From the NCBI GenBank assembly GCA_038501195.1, contig JBBPUQ010000010.1:1257501-1321500 (forward strand): 64,000 nt of DNA. Reading direction: 5' to 3'. Source of the stretch: Nemania diffusa (Eukaryota > Ascomycota > Sordariomycetes > Xylariales > Xylariaceae). Below the pieces are notes generated by a model. The model was given only the letters and a program-made list of their open reading frames with translations. It ran no database searches and was not told the DNA's origin. The position numbers and the translations under genes were made by a program. The stretch's first letter is position 1. Each line of letters begins with the position of its first letter. Shown in pieces: positions 11,996-22,870 of this stretch.

Positions 11996-13583
11996 CTAGA
12001 AAATAGCCAGCACATTCGGTGGGCTCGCGACGCCGCCGGGGACATTACACGGCTCGCTGCTGACGAAGAACGTCCAGCGGCCCACGGCGCGGCAGTGGGC
12101 GGCGAGCTTCTCGAGATCGAACAGCTCGCCGATAGGGCAGCCCCAGCCAGCGAGCAAGACCTCGTGCAAGTGCCAGGCCTCCCGGGTCGGCCAGCGCTCG
12201 AAGGAGGGCTGGTCGCCCGCGACGGCGGCGAAGTGGTCCCAGATCCAGCGCAGCACGGCCTCGGACTGCTCCACGCCGCCGAAGTGGTGCGGCTCCGTGG
12301 CGCGGTAGGTCGAGAGCTCGGCTTGCGTCTTGGTTGCTAGGGAGGCCATGAAGCCTGCGGGCGAGGTGCGTGTATTAGTAAGTTGGTGTCTGGAGGGTGG
12401 TGTATGTTGTATCCCATCTAAAGGACAAATCTGAGATTTCGCTGTCGTTGATCGACTGCTAAAAGTAGTGTTCGATGGAATAGGGGCGAGACTTGCGATT
12501 CTGGGGAGTTGGGGCAGAAAGGGATGAAGTGTGTACACGCTTGTTTACTTACCAGATCGAATGAACAAGATGTCGCCAAACTTCAGCTCCGTCCCCTGGG
12601 CTTTTAGACATGCCTGAAGGTCCTCTAGGGGGATCGAGATGGACTCGAAGGAATCGTAGTCTTTGACTTTGGACTGTGCCTCTCCCTCGGGCGACGTCCG
12701 CCAACTGTGATAGTCTACCAATACGCCTCGGCCCACGATCCCCTGTTCAGCCCATGCTACAGTATGCTACAGTTAGTCTTTCTTTCTTTCCCTCTTACGA
12801 GTTTACTCTTTCCCCTAGCATGACATAATCACACAACCGTGCAGCCGTGCGCATATCCAACGATCGAAACACTACCACTACCTTCCCCGGACTACTCTAT
12901 CTACACGCATCCTCATATCCCACCTACCCCCAAGGCAGGCAGAAGGGGAGAGAAAATGGAAGGAAAGAAAGGGGGAGAACACACCCTGAATCCCCAAAAT
13001 GGTGCTCCGCGCGCCCGTCGCCTCGTCGACGCCGTGAATCTCGCTCTGCCCGACGCCGTTGTAGAACAGCTTCTCCTCCTGGTACCCGAAGTGGCGCAGG
13101 CCGTCCCACTGCGTCGAGACCTGCGAGTTGAACGTCCACACGTCGTCGTTGATGGTGCGTGGCGCCTTGGCGATGAGGTGCTGGTGGAACGCCGCGCGGC
13201 GGAAGAACGTCTTCTCGTGCGTCTGCGCGTCCAGCGGCCAGTTGAGCGAGATCCTGGACACGTTAGGCTCGGTTCAAGCGTCTGTCATCTCTGTACCAAT
13301 ACCGGAGGAATAAACAAATGGGTGATTGGGTGGGATAGAGGCAGAAAGGTGGAATTATGCCTAGCACGGAGATGTGTTCTACCTACCGCTTTCCCGACCT
13401 GATCTCCTCCCGCGCCGCGGCTGCTACCCGCTCGTCCGTAAGTCGGTTGAGGAAGCCGAGCTCGTCCTTGTCGCCGTACAGGCCCCAGGCCGCGAGGCGA
13501 GGGACCCCCTCGCGGAGGGGCAGGGCGTCGAAGTCCGGGACGCCGTTCGCGTTGAGCTTGAATTCGGGGAGAGGCGGCGCCAT
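11996..13583 (-). CDS. Cyclase-family protein (PF04199)
   Basis: The protein belongs to the putative cyclase / kynurenine-formamidase-like metal hydrolase family, fungal branch. Four exons, 13583-13387, 13253-12985, 12756-12553 and 12354-11996, encode 342 residues; every junction is phase-compatible and uses GT-AG (introns 133, 228 and 198 nt). Family landmarks in order are the N-terminal AWGLYGDKDELG and LNRLTDERV, then SLNWPLDA, STQWDGLRHFGYQ in the metal-binding region, WAEQGIVGRGVLVDY, GDILFIRSG, and a C-terminal helix-rich part with LHEVLLAGWG. The fungal branch has diverged from the bacterial HxGTHxD motif, so the reaction is uncertain, probably hydrolysis or isomerisation of a small acid or amide. 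No signal peptide is seen. The whole gene is GC-rich. Confidence 0.9.
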
Positions 13584-14731
13584 TGCTTCTGTCCGCTTTG
13601 TTTCCTTTTCCCGGGCTCTTCTACACTAGCTTATTCGGATTATATATACTTGTGATTAGTGTGCACGAGAGAAACGCAAGCCTTGTGCCCTCGGTCAATT
13701 GATAAGCAAATAGATAAGTAATCAAAAATTGAGCTTAGATATCAAGCATCTACGAACAAAGGCACACTCGGCCGAACAAATGTGACGCAACCCACGATCG
13801 CCGGTTACCTACTTCCTTCAATCAATCACCTTTTATCTAGCTCTCCATATTGCGAGGCGACGCTGCCCCGCACTCACTGCGGAGGAAGTGAGGAGAAGCC
13901 GCTCCATGATGCGGCACACATGAGCGTTCGGTGCCCCGGTTAGTTAGATACGAGTGTGCTTTAGTATTTATCCGCCCATTACCTCGCCGTGAGGGACACT
14001 ACCTAGAGATAGCTAGACAGGATACGTAGCGACGGGATTATCTGTGGAGTCTACGGTCATCCGGGCATCTACCGTAGATATCGTCAATTCCTATCCACGG
14101 GCGATTAGTATACCATGATATACATCCGCATTCACTTTTTGTAACTGCAATTACGGGAGTCTGATATGATGCACTATCCGAATGAATCGAGGATCATGTG
14201 CCCATATCGCTTACCCGGAGGCACGGTGCATTGTTGGGAGACATGGTTTTCACCAGATAGGCTTGCTAATTATTAGTAGGTTGACAGGTCGGCAAAGCCG
14301 CTATTATATAACTCTGGCCGTCTCTTGATTATTTCATTTTCCACTTTAATTGAAAGCACCCTTCCAGCTGACCGCTGCTTGCGTCTCCTTCTCCGTCCAA
14401 ACAAGTCGTAAGTCATATCGAAGAGCAACTCTCTCGTTTTTTTTCGAGCCTCTTTGAATCCTTCATGTTGACGCGTTGGGGGAATACCAAGTCTAACATC
14501 AACCACCACCAAACTAGTAGGGAAAGCGTGGGCCCCTTATAAGCCCCATGGGAGTAGTAGCATTTCGAAATGACCAGCCGGCGGAGTGGTATCAACTGAA
14601 TCGTCTAATCCGTCATCGTTCGTCGCCTGGACGCTAGCTAGTATACAAACACGACACCTCACGTCCGCTTGCGATCCCTATATGTGCGTTAGAGCAAAGA
14701 AACGAATATATCCCAATGGGTGGACAGATGC
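13584..14731. other. Intergenic region without supported gene
   Basis: The 5' flank of the cyclase gene and the 3' flank of the calcineurin gene meet here. A 79-codon basic frame on the minus strand (14273-14512) has no recognisable motif and no splice context, so I do not call it. A possible last micro-exon of calcineurin lies at 14659-14677. Confidence 0.55.
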
Positions 14732-16712
14732 TTACATGCTGAGTCTCCTGGAAAGTGAATGCAGCTTCGTATCATTCTCGGCTTCCCGAGAGGCCCGCTC
14801 CAGAGCTTGTTGGCGTTCCTCCTCTTGGGTCTTGACGACTTCTTCATGGCTTGGCGGCAGCCTCTCGTTTTGTATATCGACTTTCCTGGCGTCTTCGAAG
14901 CTTGTGATGGCATTTTTAATCCCTTCAGCACCAAGCATCAGAGTACCTGCAGGCAATCGTCCACCACTAACGGTTTTGAGCTCGGTGACCCTTTCTGATT
15001 CTTCACGCAAAACATTGAAAACCCGAGACATGCGCCCGATTGCCAGGATTTTGTTTTTGACGGCGCGTTTCCTAGCCTCCAACGATGCATCTGCCGGGCT
15101 TGCGAGGGGAGGCGAATGCGGCGCCACTGTCGACGATGGCGTGTCTTGCTGAAGTTCCTCTTCCGAGCACGTGCTGAGGATGGCAATAAGCATATCCGTA
15201 ATCTTCTCTCCGACGAAAGGTAGAGACCAAGTAAAGACATCCATGAAGTTAGGAAGCCAGTAAGGGTGTGGTGTGCAGTTAAACTGTCGAATGTTCATAA
15301 CGTTGTTCTCGTACTTCAGCACTGCTGCCTTGTTGTTATAGACATCGAGATAGTTGGGTGCGGAGAAGATGGTCATGACACTGGGAAACCCCGTGGTCCG
15401 TGTTTTGCGATACATTCGGTACCCGGCATCTTGAGCCTCGTGGGCTCGGATGATAGAGAGTAGGTTGTTTTTCTCCAGGAAGTTGCAAGCCGCGTGATAC
15501 GAAAAGAAATAGGAGCAGCCTCGTACGTGGTTGTGCATGAAATACTCATTTGATTTCTCTTGCCCAAAATCTTCAAGAGGGTCTGCCCAGAGGATGTCAC
15601 ACATCAGGCCTTGGGTAGGCGGCTCGCGGAAACGGTCGATCTATACAACAGTTAGTATACAACAGGGGCAACGGCTAAACTAAGCCAGACTAGGAATTTG
15701 AAGGTGGCTGACATTGCGCAAGTCGTCCAGAGTGTGAAGCTCTGGGCTGAGACCTCCGTGAATACACAAGAACTGCTTGTTCATGACAGCGGCAAGAGGT
15801 AGACTGCAGAACGAATCCATGCAGGCCTCGTAAATGGCCTCGGAGTACTTGTGCTTGCACTCGAGTTTGAAAGTGAAGTAGTCGGTCAAATGGCGACATT
15901 CGTGGTTTCCACGTAGTAGCCAGAGGGTCTGAGGGTAGTGTATCTTTAGGGACCACAGGTAAAGGACACATTCGATGCTGAAGTAGCCTCGGTCGACATA
16001 ATCGCCCAAAAAAAGGTACCTAGTCTCTGCCGGGTCACCGCCAACCTCAAACAACTTCATGAGATCGTAGTACTGGCCGTGTACGTCACCGCACACGGTA
16101 ATAGGAGCATCCATCTCGAGGAGATTCGGTTCCTGGCGCAGGAGTTCGGTACCCGTCTTGATGATCCACAAGGCTTGCTCGTCGGTCAGGCGGCCCTCGC
16201 GGTAGAAGTGTTGCTTGAGGAAGGCAATATTGGGCTTGGTACGGGATTCGTCCTCGAAGAACTGTTCGTCGGTGGGCTTGGCCGTGGCAGGAGCCTGGAC
16301 ATCTGTAGCCAAGTCTTGTTAGATTATCATAATCCTTGTGGTTATTGTCATTGTATTGTTGTATTGTAGGTTTGTTATCATCATCCCCAGTCAATTCTTC
16401 CGCCCACACCGTTGCACACAAGTATGGATCATAGCGAGGCAGGTAGACAGTGGGTGGTCGGCCGGACAGGAGGAGATAGGAAATGATAGATAAGTAGGTA
16501 CCTTTGCAAACCCGCTCGGTGGTGTTCACCTGAGAGCCATCTTCCATGGTGTGGATGGTGAAGTCGATCTCGGGAAGAGGCTTCTTCTGGCGAATTGCGC
16601 GGATGGCATTGTCGACCTGAGCATTGCGCTGCTGGTTTTGAGGCTGGTTTAGCTGCTGCTGGTCGTCGCTGGTGTTGTGGTTGGGAGAGCCTTGATCGCC
16701 TCCGGCGTCCAT
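14732..16712 (-). CDS. cnaA: Calcineurin catalytic subunit A (PP2B)
   Basis: This is the Ca2+/calmodulin-dependent Ser/Thr phosphatase that acts with calcineurin B on targets such as Crz1-type factors, controlling stress response, growth and virulence in fungi. Three exons, 16712-16502, 16302-15713 and 15640-14732, give 569 residues. The metal sites are GDVHGQ, GDYVDRG and RGNHE, followed by SAPNYLD. After the catalytic core come the calcineurin-B-binding helix, the calmodulin-binding segment [18 protein letters not shown], and an autoinhibitory element ending in NERLPPS. The second donor is the unusual GTCAGC, forced by conservation of LRNIDRF. The start is the ATG that opens MDAGGDQG, before an Asn/Gln-rich N-terminus. 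The final codons contain a good donor (GTAAGC) that could give an alternative C-terminus. A decayed transposon lies upstream. Confidence 0.97.
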
Positions 16713-17088
16713 GTTGGGCGGTGGGCTGCGCCTTTGCGAGACGACGACGACGACTTGATTATGCTCACCCGCGCGGCGCCAAAAGGTAGCGGATAAGTGA
16801 TTGATAAGCGATACTCGGAGAGATGGATGTTTCAAATTCAGAGTTCAGAGTCCAGAGTTCGTCGGGTGGGTTCCGTTTGGAGACAAAAGGGTTAATAAAA
16901 GATATGTAGATGGGTATCAGGTCCAAAGGTATGTAAATGGTCAGGTTGAGGTTGCTCTACCCAACTAGGTAAGTAAGGAGGTAGGTAGTGGGAAAAGTGA
17001 TGATGACAAGGATGGCACGAGGGCTAGAGAGGTGGGAGGGTTTGAAACGGTGGATTACCCAGCACCTTCGAATAGGTATTTTTAGGTA
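16713..17088. promoter_or_regulatory. Calcineurin A upstream region
   Basis: This is all that separates the calcineurin start codon from the transposon end, so the promoter is either within these 376 bases or interrupted by the insertion. It contains several GTAGGT/GGTAGG tracts and purine-rich stretches. The TA at 17087-17088 is one copy of the presumed target duplication. Confidence 0.5.
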
Positions 17089-17228
17089 CTAGAGGGTCCA
17101 CCTGTGGAGCACCCTCTTCGCTTACGCTCAGAGGGTCCCAAAAATCGTAACCAACCCAATAATCATAGACACTCCTCTGTCAGCCGACTACTAAATTTAC
17201 TAGTAAAATTGACTTTTTGGTGTTAAAA
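17089..17228 (+). repeat. Left terminal inverted repeat, 140 bp
   Basis: It begins CTAGAGGGTCCACC and ends GGTGTTAAAA. It matches the reverse complement of the right repeat at 137 of 140 positions. The three differences are T here (17173, 17189, 17192) against C in the other copy; two of them are CpA to TpA changes. Inside, AGAGGGTCC occurs twice directly (17091 and 17130) with an inverted ACCCTCT (17111-17117) between. Confidence 0.95.
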
Positions 17229-19210
17229 CGCGTTTTTTTGCGACAGTAACATTTAATTACTTATAATTTAGCTAGCTTGCAAGTTGTTATATTGTAAGAA
17301 TTAACTGCAATAAACGCGTTTTTGAGCTTAAATAAAGCTTTATTGCTTTAGGCCTTTTTTTACAAATATAGTTTTGCAGAAGCTTTAAAAAAGCTAAAAA
17401 GCAGTTTTTTTTTTTTACTTTTTTTTTTGTTACTAAAGTTTTTAATTACTTTAATAGCTTTTTTAACATTTATATTTAAGTTTTTAAAATTTTAAAAATT
17501 ATAATTATTATATTTTTTATTTTAAAAAAGTAAATTTATTTTATATAACAAAATAAGTATATTGATTAATTTATTACTAAAATTATTAGCTTTTAAAAAA
17601 TCTAATAACTTTAAAAAAAGCTTTTTAAAGTTATTTAAATTTATTTAATTTAAATAATAGCTTTTTATATTAATATAAAACATAGAAGTAAAAAGTTTGT
17701 TTTTTAAACTAGCTTATAAAAAGTAGTTTTTATTATAAAAAATAAAGTTATTAATACTTTTTATTTTTTTTAGCTAGTTATAAAAGCAAAAATATTAACA
17801 CTTATAAAGCTTTTATTTTTTTTTTAGTTTATTTTTTTTATTTTTTTTTTGTTTTTTAAAAGCTTTAATTTTTTAATTATGCTGTTTTTAAGCTTTTTTT
17901 ATAATTTTAGTATTTTATATTATATATAGTTTAGTGTTATTAAAGCTATTATATTATTAGTTACTAAGTTTATAAAAACGCTTTTTTATTTTATTTATAA
18001 AAACGTTTTATTGCTTTTATATTTTTTGTATGCTTTAATTGTTAGCTTTTTTTAGTATAATTGTTTAATTAAATATTTTATATATAGCGTAAAAAGTTTG
18101 TTAAAAAAATAACAAAAAAACTAAATTTAATATGTTTATATAGTAATTATAAAAATATTAAGTTTTTACTTTTGCTTAAATAAATATATCTTTTAAAAAT
18201 AACAGTAAAAAGTAACAAACTTAACTAAAACTAATTAATTTAGCTTTTAAAAAATCTAATATAATAAAAAAGTTATAAAATTAATAACTAGCTTTTTTAA
18301 AAACATTTATTAATATATGTTTTTTAAAACTAGTGCTATATATATAATTTAAAGCTGTAATAAAGTTTATTTATAAAAATAACGTTTTATTTTTGTAAAA
18401 GTGTTTTTAAAAAACTTTTTAATATATAGCTTTTAAAGCTTTAAATATTAATAAATTTAAAAATTAAAAAAAATATATTAAATATAAAAACATAAACAGT
18501 AGTATTATATTAAATTATAAATAATATTTGCTAGTTTTAATATTAATATGCTTTATAAAATTATTAAGTATTAATAAATACTAAATAAGCTGTTTATTAT
18601 ATTGTTTTATATAGCTTTTTTAAGTTTTTAAAAAGCTTTTAAAGTTTGTAAAAGTTATATAATATTTATTAACTTTAAATTATTTTTGTAAAATCTATTG
18701 CTTGTTTATTTAAAAATATATAGCTTTTTTTTAAAAAATAAAAAATTGCTTAAAAAAGTAAAAATTAAAATGCTTTAAATAATCTAGTTAAATTTTTTTT
18801 GTTATAAAACCGTTTGTTAATTAAATAAATTATATATTAAAATTAATATTAAAACTAGCTTAAAAAATATAAAGCTAAGCTTTAAAAATTATATATAAAA
18901 AAATAGCTTTATTTATAACTAATTTTTTATTTATATAAATGCTGCTTTTATAATTATTAAAATTAGCTACTTATATAAGCAGTTGTTTTTTTATATAAAT
19001 AATTACTACTTTTGTATTATTTACTAAATATTTTAAGTATATATTAGTTTTATTAACGTTTTAATTATTTGTTTGCTATATATTAAACTTGTTAACTATA
19101 TTAATTTATAAAATATAATAATTATTAATTAGTTTGATTTGTTGTTTTAAAAAAAGCTTTTTTATATTAATAGTATTAGTTTTTGCAACATGCAATTTAA
19201 GCTAGTTTTT

Positions 19211-19498
19211 TTAAAGTTTTGCGATTATATTTTTATTAACAAGTTTATTAAAAAGTATACAATATATTAATAAATCGTTTATTGTTATACAAACAAATAG
19301 TTTAATAATTAAAAAAGCTTTTTTAGCTATAAAATATATATAAAAAGTTAAAGCTTTATTTTTAAAATCAGTTAAAGTAAAAAGTTTGCTATACTGTTTA
19401 GTTAACTTTAAGTTAAGCTTGTTTTTTAAAAAAGCTTTTATTTTTTTTGCAACTAAAAAAACAAGTAAATTAAAACAATTAACAATATTTTGAGTCAA
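19211..19498 (-). pseudogene. Fossil of pogo/Fot1-like transposase N-terminus
   Basis: This 95-codon open frame inside the AT-rich element is biased to Lys, Leu, Ile, Phe and Asn, as expected after heavy C-to-T change. It nevertheless keeps the spacing of the CENP-B/Tc5 helix-turn-helix region of pogo-family transposases: a KLFTLTD segment, then NKALTFYI, FIAKKAF, NDLLI and LVNKN near the end, where intact proteins have LT-x-EEEAL-x-x-YI, GFP, AN-x-LL and VGKNW. I infer this from the pattern. The rest of the transposase, including the DDE domain, would lie toward lower coordinates, but no open frame survives there. Confidence 0.5.
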
Positions 19499-19691
19499 TA
19501 AAAACTAAGCTTAAAAGTTAAAAAAGTATAAAAGTTAACTGTTACAAATGCTTATAAAGTAACAAGTTATAGCTTATTTAGCTACTTTTAATACTTTAGG
19601 TTTTGCTAAAACATTAATATTAGCTATTGTAAATAGTTTTAAAAGTAGCTGGATTGCAAGTAATTGAGTATTGCTGCTTCAAAAAAACACA

Positions 19692-19831
19692 TTTTAACAC
19701 CAAAAAGTCAATTTTACTAGTAAATTTGGTGGTCGGCTGACAGAGGGGTGTCTATGATTATTGGGTTGGTTACGATTTTTGGGACCCTCTGAGCGTAAGC
19801 GAAGAGGGTGCTCCACAGGTGGACCCTCTAG
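19692..19831 (-). repeat. Right terminal inverted repeat, 140 bp
   Basis: This is the inverted partner of the left repeat and appears to be the less mutated copy, because it keeps C at all three variable sites. It is followed by TA at 19832-19833. Confidence 0.95.
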
Positions 19832-20788
19832 TAGATTGTGGTTGGTATATTTATGTAGGGAGCTAGCTGCTAGATAGTAGGCATATGGTGAGTAGGTATT
19901 GAGCGGCGAAAACAGAAAGCGGGCAGATACAATATTTATTGAGAGTGCAGGTGGTTTGAAAGCACCCCCAATCTTTAAGGTGCCTTAGGTACCTCACTAC
20001 CCTGACCTACGTATAGGTAGGTGCTGCGTACAGAGTACAGGCCTCTACGGCATGTAGTGTGGGGTTGTTTTTCAGTAGGAAAATCTAATAGGGGGCAATA
20101 CCCAGGTACTTACCTAGGCACTCTGCAATTCTGCCTTATGCAGCCAAGTATGTGCCGTATGTAATCTCATCTGGAGTTAGCGTCCTTGGGGGGGCTTCTT
20201 ATTCAAGATCTTACCTATTGCCTAGGTACCTACATATAGCCCAACGTGGCATACCAACCTCTTATGTATAATCTAGGTAGGTAATCGTATCTAAAATACA
20301 ATTGAGCCATAACACAATGTGCCACAGGGTTCATGATTGTATCTGCCATATTTGAGTTCTATAAGTTTCTAGGCTTCATGTACGTGGTCATTGAGCATGA
20401 GGGGGAGGGGTAAAGCTCAGCTCTCAAGTACCTAGAGGTGGCCCACTCTCACATATGCGGGGCAAGGAGCAGGTACCTGTTCTACTAGGTTAGTATGCGT
20501 AGGTACATACCTAGATAGTCGGCACAAGGCTGTATGATATTAATAAATTTGACACTGGTGCCTACCTACATGCTGTAGTATCATACCTGCAATACAATAC
20601 ACCGAATTCTCACGTGCGCATTAAGATTCATCGAGGGAGTAATGAAATTGTTTTAGTAGCAATAAGGCTCGTATCCTACCGGTGTCCCGACATACCTATT
20701 AGCAGATTCGTGCTACCTATGATATCTCTCCAGAGAAAATACTATCTATCGATGTACGTACCAATCTCGATCTACACACCACTTCGCT
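19832..20788. other. Intergenic region rich in TACCTA/TAGGTA tracts
   Basis: This region between the transposon and the 3' end of the dehydrogenase gene carries many copies of TACCTA and its complement, for example the palindromic block at 20221-20233. A 68-codon frame at 20614-20820 overlaps the dehydrogenase terminus and looks accidental. No gene is supported. Confidence 0.55.
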
Positions 20789-22048
<1,260 letters not shown>

Positions 22049-22870
22049 CTTGTTGGGTATCTGTCGCGTGCTTCTCTGATCTATGTGACTAGAAAATCTC
22101 TAAAGAATGGAAGCAAGTGAGATGAGAGTATGCTATGTACCTGTTCACACACAACGCCGATAGGGTTCTCAATAACACGCGCGCACGGGAGCAAACCTAA
22201 AAAAGCAGCAAAATGACGAGTTAAAGTTAACACTGATAAATATCGATAGTTAGCTATGGAGTATCTAACGTATTTGTATTTGTATAGAATCTTCTCGCGC
22301 GACCTTCGCACATGTTTGGGATCCTCTACATGCAAGCCTCCTTCTCCTCCTCCCGCTCTTGGGTGGAGGGTATGCCGGGATAATATGGCTGATTGCTGGA
22401 CAATGCAGTCCGTAATGTAACGGGCCGAAATGGATGACGTGTATGTGCAGCGGACTTGTCATGATCGTCGGAGGGAGATATCCCGGTAGCGGCATGCAAC
22501 GCCGTTACCGCGCGTATGGCGTAAAGCACTTAGTTCATGTCCCAAGTCGGATTTGAGGATGGCCTCTCGTTAGCAAACTATCGGCGGTCCGAAGCCGCCG
22601 AATAAAGGTGGAGGACGAACACGAGGGGCACAACGGTCACGAGGGGTAGTATAGGTGGACCAAGCCTCGACAAGACGATACACATGAAGAGCGCCTACAT
22701 ATTTCATTTGCGCCGACCATTCTTTGGGGATTTCAATACGAGCGCATCATACAGATACTACGTAGGATGTGTTTACCGCAACGTGAAGAAATACAAACTC
22801 TCAACCATAAACAGAACCCATTCTTAAGACAAGTCACCAAATAACGAGTACGTATCTCCATTCCACGATA
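22049..22870. other. Upstream region of dehydrogenase gene, no gene seen
   Basis: It contains the dehydrogenase promoter side and the 3' flank of the dioxygenase gene. Short minus-strand frames (for example 22265-22529) have no recognisable features. Confidence 0.5.

Larger units (their letters stand above)
17089..19831 (-). mobile_element. RIP-decayed DNA transposon, probably pogo/Fot1 type
   Basis: The element is bounded by 140-bp terminal inverted repeats that differ at three positions, and it is flanked by TA on both sides, the target duplication of Tc1/mariner/pogo elements. (GAGGGTCC as the true end, also with TA outside, is an alternative boundary.) The interior of about 2.46 kb is almost entirely A and T; the few remaining G and C are mostly in AGCT-like contexts. 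No intact gene remains. One minus-strand frame keeps a pattern resembling the N-terminal CENP-B/HTH region of Fot1/pogo transposases, which sets the strand given. Length and structure fit a full-size Fot1-like element (such elements are commonly about 2 kb) rather than a MITE. The abrupt base-composition change at the inner edge of both repeats is unusual. Confidence 0.9.

Noticed and set aside
14273..14512. 79-codon basic frame on the minus strand
   Set aside because: No motif, no splice or promoter context, and composition typical of chance frames.
17229..19691. AT-rich block as centromere piece, mitochondrial insertion or AT satellite
   Set aside because: It is bounded exactly by inverted repeats and a TA duplication, lacks tandem structure, and keeps a transposase-like frame.
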